Under the pieces are notes generated by a model. It was not told where the DNA came from. It saw only the letters and a program-made list of their open reading frames with translations, and searched no databases. A program made the position numbers and the translations under genes. Shown one piece after another: positions 27,175 to 35,508 of a stretch of DNA of 37,226 nucleotides; position 1 is the stretch's first letter; each line of letters starts with the position of its first letter. The DNA is from Planctomycetaceae bacterium (GTDB lineage: Bacteria; Planctomycetota; Planctomycetia; Pirellulales; Thermoguttaceae): NCBI GenBank assembly GCA_009783865.1, contig WRCR01000002.1:1-37226 (forward strand). Reading direction: 5' to 3'.

Positions 27175-28545
27175 CTAACCGGTACTCCGGCTCTCCTGTG
27201 TTTCCAGCAGGAGCCGCTCGTTTTTCTGATTCGGGCAATACCAATAACAGCGTCCGCAACAGACACAGCGGAACACATCGACTTCGTAATTCGTTCTTTT
27301 GCGCCGCATTGAAATGGAAATTAGTTTGATGCCGATGACCAAGCCGACCCAAACGCCGAGAAACAAGCCCGCATAACGGAACTGCCGGTATTTAGCCAAA
27401 GCACTTTTATACACTTCTTCATACGGAACGCCGGTTTGAATTACCGTGCGGGTTTCGGGAAAAGTTCCGAAAGCGTCCGTCAATTTTTGTTCTTCCGCAT
27501 AAAGCAGTTCGGCAGTGCGGACATCAAAATGCAGCCCCGCAAACAACGGTGCAATGTAATAACCAATCACCGCAAAGACGGCAATGCTCACCGGCAGAAG
27601 CAGCAGCGTGAACGCAAACCAGCGGAGTCCGCTGCGGCGTTCCGGCAGCGTTGGTTCCGCTGTCGGTTTTGCGACCGCATTGTAAGGACAGATATTTTCG
27701 CAAAGATTGCAATTCGTACACGGCTGCGGCGAGATTGATATTTTACGCTTCGACAACCCGCTGCAAAACGAAAGCAAACCGCCGTAAGGACAAAGAAACC
27801 GGCAAAACGGTCTGCCGATAAACATTCCGATGATGAGCAGAACGACACTGTAAATCATTATCGGATACAAGCCGCCGAGACGGAAAAAACCGGCGTAAGG
27901 GTCAAAGCGGCAAACGAGATAACCCAAACCGGTATAAACAAAAAAGACGGCAAGTCCCAAATTGACATAACGGAAAATGCCCAGACAATTTTCAATGCCG
28001 TCCGGTATCGCAAGCGGTTTTATCAGCGTTAATTCCTGCACCGCTCCCAACGGGCAAACCGATGAGCAGAACACTCTGCCGAAAAACAGCGATACCAATA
28101 ACGGCAGCAGAAAAAGAATGAGAACCGTCCAAGGAATAAAAGTGTGCTGCTGCGTTATAGCGGCAACTATGTTTTGCAGCATACCGACCGGACAAGGACA
28201 GGCCTGCATCGCAAAACCGAGTATAACGACAGAAAGAACGGAGAGAGCGAACAGGATTTTCCTTGACCGCCAGCGGTAAGCGGCAAGAGCAGCAAGAACA
28301 ATCAATGCCGCATATAAAACAACGGCAAGAAAATTTTCGACGGAGACCGGTATCTTCGGCAGCGGTGCGTCGGTCGGCGGAAGTTTGTATTCCGATTCAA
28401 ACACCGGCGGCGGATTCCGCGGCACTGCGTTTGCTTCTGTGCAGAAACACAGAAACAAAACAGAAACCGCTGCCGTGACGGTACAAAACTTAACGAGTCG
28501 TTTGAAAGTTCTTGTCAAATAATTTTTCGTTTCTTTCGATAGCAT
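27175..28545 (-). CDS. NapH/CcoG-like polytopic membrane protein with 4Fe-4S clusters
   Basis: CSSVCPLGAVQEL, CRFLCPYGGL, CTNCNLCENICPYNAV, CVCCGRCYWYCP; multiple TM segments. Confidence 0.8.
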   Translation of the reverse strand: MLSKETKNYLTRTFKRLVKFCTVTAAVSVLFLCFCTEANAVPRNPPPVFESEYKLPPTDAPLPKIPVSVENFLAVVLYAALIVLAALAAYRWRSRKILFALSVLSVVILGFAMQACPCPVGMLQNIVAAITQQHTFIPWTVLILFLLPLLVSLFFGRVFCSSVCPLGAVQELTLIKPLAIPDGIENCLGIFRYVNLGLAVFFVYTGLGYLVCRFDPYAGFFRLGGLYPIMIYSVVLLIIGMFIGRPFCRFLCPYGGLLSFCSGLSKRKISISPQPCTNCNLCENICPYNAVAKPTAEPTLPERRSGLRWFAFTLLLLPVSIAVFAVIGYYIAPLFAGLHFDVRTAELLYAEEQKLTDAFGTFPETRTVIQTGVPYEEVYKSALAKYRQFRYAGLFLGVWVGLVIGIKLISISMRRKRTNYEVDVFRCVCCGRCYWYCPNQKNERLLLETQESRSTG

Positions 28546-30955
28546 TACGAAATTTGTTTTCTATATCTTTTAGTTGCTGATATTTTTCCATTTGAATTTT
28601 ATCACGCAGCGTCAATGCAATGCTTCCGTCATCGCCGCGCGGCGTTTGCTGCAAAGCGGTTTTACCTGCTTCAATAATCGCAAGGGCTTCCTTGTACCGC
28701 TCATCGGAAGCGTTGCCCCGCAATGATGCCAAGCAAGGACTCAACTCCGGTCGGGTGAACGAAATTTGCCAATCCAGCGGTAATTGAGTGCTGTTGCCGC
28801 CGCTCTTGACGACTTCTTTGAATCCGCAAAGTTCCGACAAGCGATTCAGTTGCTGGTCGGTCAGCGGACTGCGTCCGAAACGGTTATCGGGAAAAGACGT
28901 TTGATAAACCGGATAATACGGCGCATTCAAATCAATCCAGGTTATTACGCGGCTGACCGCTTCGCGGTTCGTTTTGCCGTCAATGTACATACCGAGTTCA
29001 CGGCGTTTTGCGTCAATCTTATCACCGTTGGAAAGTTCTTTTATCGCGGCGTGTCCCGCCAGCAGAACATCGGAAAGTTTGCTTTGTGTTGAACCCCAAG
29101 CAAACGGTTTGAGTTTAATGTGCGGTCCCGCTCCAATCGGTTTAATAAGTTGTCTTCGATATAATTCGACATAAGACGTGTTGAATATGTTGTTCAAGTC
29201 GCCTGCAAGATTAAGGGAGGGTGAATTATTTTCTCGTTCTTCATCTTTTTCTTTATAGTCGTGGCAGCGTGTACAGTATTTATCGAACACCGGCTGCACT
29301 TCTTTGACGTAACTGAAGAGCCGCGGTTCGCCATACCAAGGAGTCAAGGTTCTCGGCGGCTTTGTCAGCGCAAGCGGTGTTTTCTGCGGTGCCGGTACTA
29401 CGGTGAGGCGGTCTTCATGACAGCCGGCGCAGCCGTTGGTCTCGCCCGGTCGAATTATAACGCCGCTGCGCATCGATTGAATCATTCTTTCGTCTTCATC
29501 GAGTATTTGAAAGTACACAAACGTATCCGCAGGAACGACGAAGTTAACACTGCCGTCTTCTTCGACAGGTACGGTTCCGATAACCCGTTTGTTGATAAAC
29601 TCGAACCAATTCATACCGGGTGCTTGTTCGCCGTGTCCGTTGCTCCAGCCCTTTGGCGACCACGTTTGTTTTTCCGGCGATTCGATTACCCGCAAGTATT
29701 TTACGCTGCCTTTTTTCACATCGGACATGCCGAAGCCCTCATAGACATTGGAAACGTAAAACACGCCGGTGCTTTGCGATAAGTCGGCTTTCTGCGTATT
29801 GACCGGCGGCGGTGTCGTTGCCTTCACCGGCATCGGGTCAAAGCAGCCGCCTGCGTCTTTGTCATCGAAAACCAATTCCATAGTGCCGTCTTTGCCGAGA
29901 AGATAGATGCCGGTCTTTTCGCCTTTGCCGAAAGTTCCGCTTGCGAGATACCAATCGGCGGACAGCGGAAACGGGTCTTCAAACTTCGGATTTACTTTCA
30001 CGAAGGTATCGTACTTGAATACTTCCCGAAGTGAATACGCCTGCTTGTCAGTATCTTCAACGAGGTTGATTGCATCCGGCGGGAAAGTTTGCAGCACCGC
30101 TTGTTTTCCGTCAATACCTTTCTGCCGGTCGATGACGGCAATCGCTCCCCACGGTCTGTCGTGGCAAGACGAAAACGTTGCAATGAAGACGGAAGAACTG
30201 CCGGGGAGCATTCGGGCATCAATTATTGCGCCCGGCGTTGAAGTGTTATTGCCCCACCAGATGCTGTGATTGAAGCCGTCTGTTGAAGTAACCCAAAGAC
30301 CTTGCGCATCGCCGAAGTTGCGGTCAATATATTCCCAGCGGTCGTAAAGTATTCTGCCGTCGGGAGTTAGAGAACTATGTCCTTCAAAGAGCGTACTCTT
30401 ACCGATTTGCTGAACGTTTGAACCGTCGCCGTTCATCTTGTAAAGGTTGCACATGATATGCCGATTGCACATGCAGTACTTCGGTTCGCGGGTTGACGAA
30501 AAAACAATATCGCACGAACCGTCCGAATTAGCAGACGGGACATAGAGCGGGTCAATATCCGAAACGCCGGGTAGGAAAGTCAACTGCGTCAATTTTTTCG
30601 TGCAGAATTCGTATTCGCAGATATGGTAATCATCGTCTTTGTTTTGCCGTATAGACAGTAGCACTTTCTTTGCGTCAAATGATATGCAAGGGTCTCTGAC
30701 AATTCCTTCGGGGAAATTCAACAGTATTTCAACGGTGTTATCTTTCGGATTCCAAATTTTCAGTTGCGAGCCGCCGCGGAAACTACCGGCGTTGATTTCA
30801 CCCTTTTGGAACATCGTTGCTGTATTGTGATGGTCGGAACGGTATTGTTCTCTCGCAACATAGAGTATCGGACTATCGAGTACATTATGAGCGGCAGGTG
30901 TCAATCCGCCGGTAACACAAACGAAGATAACGAAAACGAAAATACAGGAACGCAT
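28490..30955 (-). CDS. HzsA-related (hydrazine synthase alpha middle-domain-like) secreted protein with two c-type heme motifs
   Basis: Beta-propeller-like N-term (SSTREPKYCMCNRHIMCNLYKMNGDGSNVQQIGKSTLFEGHSSLTPDGRILYDRWEYIDR), CAGCHED and CTRCHDY heme-binding motifs. Confidence 0.75.
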   Translation of the reverse strand: MRSCIFVFVIFVCVTGGLTPAAHNVLDSPILYVAREQYRSDHHNTATMFQKGEINAGSFRGGSQLKIWNPKDNTVEILLNFPEGIVRDPCISFDAKKVLLSIRQNKDDDYHICEYEFCTKKLTQLTFLPGVSDIDPLYVPSANSDGSCDIVFSSTREPKYCMCNRHIMCNLYKMNGDGSNVQQIGKSTLFEGHSSLTPDGRILYDRWEYIDRNFGDAQGLWVTSTDGFNHSIWWGNNTSTPGAIIDARMLPGSSSVFIATFSSCHDRPWGAIAVIDRQKGIDGKQAVLQTFPPDAINLVEDTDKQAYSLREVFKYDTFVKVNPKFEDPFPLSADWYLASGTFGKGEKTGIYLLGKDGTMELVFDDKDAGGCFDPMPVKATTPPPVNTQKADLSQSTGVFYVSNVYEGFGMSDVKKGSVKYLRVIESPEKQTWSPKGWSNGHGEQAPGMNWFEFINKRVIGTVPVEEDGSVNFVVPADTFVYFQILDEDERMIQSMRSGVIIRPGETNGCAGCHEDRLTVVPAPQKTPLALTKPPRTLTPWYGEPRLFSYVKEVQPVFDKYCTRCHDYKEKDEERENNSPSLNLAGDLNNIFNTSYVELYRRQLIKPIGAGPHIKLKPFAWGSTQSKLSDVLLAGHAAIKELSNGDKIDAKRRELGMYIDGKTNREAVSRVITWIDLNAPYYPVYQTSFPDNRFGRSPLTDQQLNRLSELCGFKEVVKSGGNSTQLPLDWQISFTRPELSPCLASLRGNASDERYKEALAIIEAGKTALQQTPRGDDGSIALTLRDKIQMEKYQQLKDIENKFRNAIERNEKLFDKNFQTTR

Positions 30956-31060
30956 TGTAATTAAAAATGAAAGGCAGAAGGCGTTTTATCAGCACCCGAT
31001 TGTAATCTTGCATTGATAAAACGTCAACATACCGGAGAAAAATGAGCGTACCGACAACGA

Positions 31061-31180
31061 AGCGGGAAACTGTGTTTCCCGCTGTTCCGAAAAGACGTTT
31101 TTTATGAAAGCGGGAAACACAGTTTCCCACTGTTCCGAAAAGACGTTTTTTTATGAAAGCGGGAAACACAGTTTCCCGCT
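31061..31180. repeat. three GGGAAAC palindromes in 48/49-bp tandem arrangement
   Basis: AGCGGGAAAC-TGT-GTTTCCCGCT (31061-31083); AGCGGGAAAC-ACA-GTTTCCCACT (31109-31131); AGCGGGAAAC-ACA-GTTTCCCGCT (31158-31180); linker tgttccgaaaagacgtttttt(t)atgaa. Confidence 0.85.
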
Positions 31181-31193
31181 CGTTGTTGTCATT

Positions 31194-32750
31194 TTAGAAA
31201 TACACCCGGATACTCGTTCCAAAGATGTCTTCGTAGCAAACATTCTTCGCCGAGTTGAAGTTATGCTCCGAATGGATGTATTCAAATATCCAGCGCAGAT
31301 TCGGAGTCCAGAACCAGTTCATGCCGAGCGTAATGTCGTTCTGTCTTCCCGCTCTTCCGTTGTAATCCCGCCAGTCAGTCAAGTCGAGATAACTCCAGCC
31401 GACGACCGCCTGCCAGGCACCGAAACCGTCAATCAGGTTCCAGCCGCAGTAATCAAACGGATGGAAATTGCGCTTGACTTTTGCCGCACCGAAGTTGCCG
31501 TTTGCTAAACTGTAAGTTCTGTATTCGCCGGTAAGGAAATACTTGAGTTCCACATAAGCACCGTTTGCAGTTCTATCCGGTTCTCCTCTAAATGCATTAA
31601 ACCTTGCAGTGTAAATTTCAGACGCAACACTGAAAGGTCCATTCTGATAAGCGAATTCAAAGCCGCCGCGATTGCTGCAGTCATTCGCAAAAGCACCCGT
31701 TGTCAGCGAAGTTTCAAGGAAACTCACCGAGCCGAAATTCGTTGACATAGTTGCACTTTTAGTATAGTCCGTATGTACATATTCCCAATGACCGCCGAGA
31801 TGAAGAACCTTTTTTCCTTCATCGCAGAATAACGGAACAGCACTCAAGCGGACGTTGACGACTTCACCTTGATTATCATCAGGGATATAACGGTTAATGT
31901 TCGTTGCCCCGGCTTGAAATACGCCGGTAAATAACCGGACCCGGTCGCGGGCAAACAGATTCGTTGACGATATACCGACACGCCGTCCTAATCCAAAGGT
32001 AGACGAAGGACCGGTAAATTCAGTCAAGGTTGTATGCAGTTCGCTTCCCGGATATGCGAGACCTACGTCCGGTTTGTAATGACCGACGCGGACATAACCG
32101 AGCAGCGGAATGTTTTTAGCACCAATCCAGTTGTCATATAAACTGACTTGTCCGTTTGTCGGCGAAAGCGAAACTTCGAGTTTATAATCGAAGGATTCAA
32201 AACCGCTGCCGCTGATACCAATCTGCATATTACGGATACCGGCTCTGTTCTGCACATCGCCGTATTCCTGAAACGATTCCTGTTTCTGGTCTACTGCAAA
32301 GGTGTCGATGATGAGCCGACCGGTTATTTTCGGAGAAGACCACGACTTTTTGGTGTCGGGTTTCTTGTCCGCTGATTTCAGTTTTTCAATTTCCGCTCTG
32401 AGACCGTCGATGTCTGAGTAAATTTTCGGGTCGACAACGGTAACGGTTTGTGTCTGCGGCGGAGCAGGAACGGGTTTCTTTGCTTCTTTTGTTTCCTTTT
32501 TCTCTGATACGTTGGCAACTTGCGTAATTGTTACGGGAGTTGGTGCAGTTTGCGGCACGGCACCTTCCTGTGCGAGAATTACCGGTTTGCTGCCTTTTCG
32601 GTGCGGTGTCAGACCGCTGTCTTTTGCGGCATCTTGAATAACGGTTTCCCCGGCGGTGCCGCTTGCCGGTTCATTACCGAGGGCTGTTGTCCCGCCTATT
32701 AAGGCGAAAGACAATGCGCCGAGTAGAAAGAACGAGCATGATTTTCTCAT
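31194..32750 (-). CDS. OprO/OprP-like outer-membrane porin
   Basis: Signal peptide, coiled coil (DIDGLRAEIEKLKSADKK), then beta-barrel-like region ending with aromatic EDIFGTSIRVYF. Confidence 0.75.
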   Translation of the reverse strand: MRKSCSFFLLGALSFALIGGTTALGNEPASGTAGETVIQDAAKDSGLTPHRKGSKPVILAQEGAVPQTAPTPVTITQVANVSEKKETKEAKKPVPAPPQTQTVTVVDPKIYSDIDGLRAEIEKLKSADKKPDTKKSWSSPKITGRLIIDTFAVDQKQESFQEYGDVQNRAGIRNMQIGISGSGFESFDYKLEVSLSPTNGQVSLYDNWIGAKNIPLLGYVRVGHYKPDVGLAYPGSELHTTLTEFTGPSSTFGLGRRVGISSTNLFARDRVRLFTGVFQAGATNINRYIPDDNQGEVVNVRLSAVPLFCDEGKKVLHLGGHWEYVHTDYTKSATMSTNFGSVSFLETSLTTGAFANDCSNRGGFEFAYQNGPFSVASEIYTARFNAFRGEPDRTANGAYVELKYFLTGEYRTYSLANGNFGAAKVKRNFHPFDYCGWNLIDGFGAWQAVVGWSYLDLTDWRDYNGRAGRQNDITLGMNWFWTPNLRWIFEYIHSEHNFNSAKNVCYEDIFGTSIRVYF

Positions 32751-33017
32751 CTAAATCTCCTGAAAACGTTTGTTTGCTTCTTTTGGATTTTGTATGTCGG
32801 TTTATTTTTTCGGGATGGGATTTTTCGGGATAACCCCGAAAAACGAAATATCCGTAAAATCAATATCGTTTCCTACAACCGTAAAAATCCGCAAATTTAG
32901 AAGTTTCGCCGGCAATTTGTGCAGATACAAAAGTTAAAACCGGCAAAAGCAGAATAATCAAAAAAATCGGTATTTATGACGCAAATTAACTATTTTGCGG
33001 GAATGCTTTAGATTAAC

Positions 33018-33036
33018 GCCGGTTCGCAAAACCGGC
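33018..33036. repeat. palindromic mini-element, TTCGYARAA subfamily
   Basis: GCCGGTT-CGCAA-AACCGGC followed by tgctaaac. Confidence 0.65.
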
Positions 33037-33047
33037 TGCTAAACGAG

Positions 33048-34472
33048 TTATTCCGCGAACACTTCCGCCGCTTTTTGTCCGCTGATGACAGCACCTTCCA
33101 TCGTTGCGGGCAAACCGGTCTGCGTCCAATCACCTGCCAATGCCAAGTTGCAAAACGGCGTTTGCTGCGTCGGACGCGCCGAATAAACGGCAACCGTCGG
33201 TGCAAATGCTGCCTCGAAATATGTAGTCACCCGACTGTGCAAAACCTTGAACGGTTCCTGCCCTTCTGAAGAAAACACCGTCGGAAAAGAAGCCGACAAC
33301 TGCTGCAAAACCTTTTCAACAACAGCACCGCTGCCTTTTGCCGTCAACTCTTCGTCTGACAGCAGCCGGTGCGCTGCACTTATCGTAATTGTATGTTTAT
33401 AACCGGCGGTATTGTTCTTTGCCGAATGACAAACGAGAAATTGACCGGCACCGTTCAAAAGAACTGCTACGGACTGCGGAGGAGGAAGAATCGGACGATT
33501 CAAATAAAGATGTACTGTCGTAACTGCTCCTGATTCAAAACGTTCCAACCCCAGTTCGTCAACGTATTCTTCCAGTTCCGAATGATTCAAAATATCTCTT
33601 GCCCGCCATATCGGAACAGCGAGAATAAAATAATCGAAATCAAACGCTTCGCCGCTTGCCGTTTCTAAAGCGAAGACCCTTGCCGGTTCGTTCTCCGCCG
33701 CTTCATTCCAATAGAGACGTTTCACTCTGCTGAAATAGTGAACCGGTATGCCGAGTTGCTGTAACTTTTCCGCAACGGCTGTATGATAAATCTGTTTCAG
33801 CGGAGCCGCCGGTATTTGAAACGAAAGCGGACAGCCGGTGAAAAACGTTCCGTGAACGACATCGGCAACCGCCTGCACGCAAACGCTGTCTATTGTTTCG
33901 CATAAAGCACTCAATACCATCGGCTGCCAGAACGAATTGATACATGCGTTTGAAACCTTGTGTTCTGCAAGAAAAGCGGCGAAACATTTTTTGTGCTGTT
34001 CGTTTTGTTTTGCAGAGAAAGTTCCTAACTTCTTAAGCAAGGACAGCGTTTTGATTCTTTCACTGAAAGAGATAAACGGAAACCGAAGAAACGCAAACAA
34101 GTATTTCCAGCGGTGCGGCAAGAAGGGGAAAGGATGCAGCGCATATTGTTTTCCCGCCCGATTAACGAAGGAGAGCGGACTGGAAACGAAAAATTGTTCG
34201 AGTGATAATCGGCTGTGCAGACCGGCAAGTTCTGTGTTGCAGTTCATTGAGACGTGCTGTCCGTTGTCAATTTCATCGGTAAAGCCCGGCACAGAAAAGG
34301 AAGAAAGACGACCGCCGAGAGTTCCCGACCATTCGAAGATTTCCGGTGTGAACCCCAGCCGCTGTGCGTGTTCAGCCGCAGCGATGCCGGACAATCCACC
34401 GCCGATAATTGCCAACCGGCGGCTATGCGGTGCTGATGTATTCCGATTATTATTGGGCTGACTTATCGACAA
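33048..34472 (-). CDS. hpnE: hydroxysqualene dehydroxylase HpnE, FAD-dependent
   Basis: RLAIIGGGLSGIAAAEHAQRLGFTPEIFEWSGTLGGRLSSF, DNGQHV, LALAGDWTQTGLPATMEGAVISGQKAAE. Confidence 0.85.
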   Translation of the reverse strand: MSISQPNNNRNTSAPHSRRLAIIGGGLSGIAAAEHAQRLGFTPEIFEWSGTLGGRLSSFSVPGFTDEIDNGQHVSMNCNTELAGLHSRLSLEQFFVSSPLSFVNRAGKQYALHPFPFLPHRWKYLFAFLRFPFISFSERIKTLSLLKKLGTFSAKQNEQHKKCFAAFLAEHKVSNACINSFWQPMVLSALCETIDSVCVQAVADVVHGTFFTGCPLSFQIPAAPLKQIYHTAVAEKLQQLGIPVHYFSRVKRLYWNEAAENEPARVFALETASGEAFDFDYFILAVPIWRARDILNHSELEEYVDELGLERFESGAVTTVHLYLNRPILPPPQSVAVLLNGAGQFLVCHSAKNNTAGYKHTITISAAHRLLSDEELTAKGSGAVVEKVLQQLSASFPTVFSSEGQEPFKVLHSRVTTYFEAAFAPTVAVYSARPTQQTPFCNLALAGDWTQTGLPATMEGAVISGQKAAEVFAE

Positions 34473-34487
34473 GAGTTTCCGGCTTTG

Positions 34488-35321
34488 TTATCGGTTCTTA
34501 TACCGCTGCGTTTGTTTCTTCGTCTTATTACTCGTTTTATTTCCCGTATTGTTGCGGCGATTATTACATTTTTTTACAGGAAAAGATAGAGGACTCTTCT
34601 GCACGGTATTGATTTCGTTTTTACTTAATAGCCGCCATTCACCGGGAGCGAGTTTGCCGAGCCGGATTGGTCCCACCGCGATTCGGAACAGGGTTTGGAC
34701 TTTATGTCCTAACTTTGCAAGAAGACGGCGGACTTCGCGGTTCATTCCTTCTGTCAAAGTTAAGTCGAGAATCGTACTTTGTTTGTGCTGTCCTTTGATG
34801 ACGCAGTCCGCTGCTTTCGCAAATCCGTCGGAAAGATAAACGCCTTCTTTTAGTTTCTTGACGGTTTCGTATGTTACTTCGCCCGCAACTTGAACCCGAT
34901 ATACTTTCGGAACACCGAATTTCGGATGTGTCAATTTCTGGGAAAACTCGCCGTCATTTGTTGCGAGAATTAAGCCCTCGCTGTCTTTGTCGAGTCGCCC
35001 GATGAGGAAAAGACGACCGAATTTTTCCGGTATTAAATCGATGGTTCTTTGTCTTCCCTGCTGGTCTCTGTCGGTACAGAGATAACCTTTCGGTTTGTAT
35101 AGTGCGAGGTAGACCCTCTTGGAATGTTTCAGGCGTTCGCCGTCGACTTTGATTTCGTCGGTGTCAGGATGAACTTTTGTTCCGAGCGGAACGACATTTC
35201 CGTTGACTTCCACGCGTCCTTGCAGAAGCAGTTCTTCGCATTGTCTTCTGCTTCCGAATCCTGCTGCCGCTAATATTTTTTGGAGCCGCTGCGGTTCAGT
35301 TTGTTCGTTTTTGATTTTCAT
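34488..35321 (-). CDS. rluB: 23S rRNA pseudouridine synthase, RluB/RsuA family with S4 domain
   Basis: RLQKILAAAGFGSRRQCEELLLQGRVEVNG (S4), YKPKGYLCT, GRLDKDSEGLILATNDG, LTEGMNREVRRLLAKLGHKV. Confidence 0.9.
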   Translation of the reverse strand: MKIKNEQTEPQRLQKILAAAGFGSRRQCEELLLQGRVEVNGNVVPLGTKVHPDTDEIKVDGERLKHSKRVYLALYKPKGYLCTDRDQQGRQRTIDLIPEKFGRLFLIGRLDKDSEGLILATNDGEFSQKLTHPKFGVPKVYRVQVAGEVTYETVKKLKEGVYLSDGFAKAADCVIKGQHKQSTILDLTLTEGMNREVRRLLAKLGHKVQTLFRIAVGPIRLGKLAPGEWRLLSKNEINTVQKSPLSFPVKKCNNRRNNTGNKTSNKTKKQTQRYKNR

Positions 35322-35322
35322 A

Positions 35323-35427
35323 GTGTTTTCTGTCTTTCGCTGCCATTTCGTACTCCTCTATGTTTTTTGCCTTTATCAGCGGAAGCAGCGAAGGTACAAC
35401 TAATTTGACGGATTTCTTCTTCAACAT
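35323..35427 (-). pseudogene. short Rpn-type fragment similar to the 1555-2106 pseudogene
   Basis: Frame from ATG at 35427 reads PSLLPLIKAKNIEEYEMAAKDRKHYE; compare LFDWLMLIRAKNREEYEMIAKKKP at the 1555-2106 copy. Confidence 0.5.
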
Positions 35428-35488
35428 AACAACTATTCTACCGCTTCCGGCGGGAAAGGGAATAAGGTAACAAAATTATGTGAGTTTA

Positions 35489-35508
35489 GCGGGGACTAAA
35501 GCCCCCGC
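35489..35508. repeat. palindromic mini-element overlapping the murJ stop codon
   Basis: tttaGCGGGG-actaaagc-CCCCGC. Confidence 0.6.

Noticed and set aside
27015-27278. ORF with HFRHSRESGNLDVKG peptide
   Set aside because: Translation of the REP-like ATTCCCGC repeat plus antisense sequence; a well-known spurious ORF type.
31061-31180. CRISPR-like array
   Set aside because: Three palindromic units with conserved linkers, no variable spacers and no cas genes.
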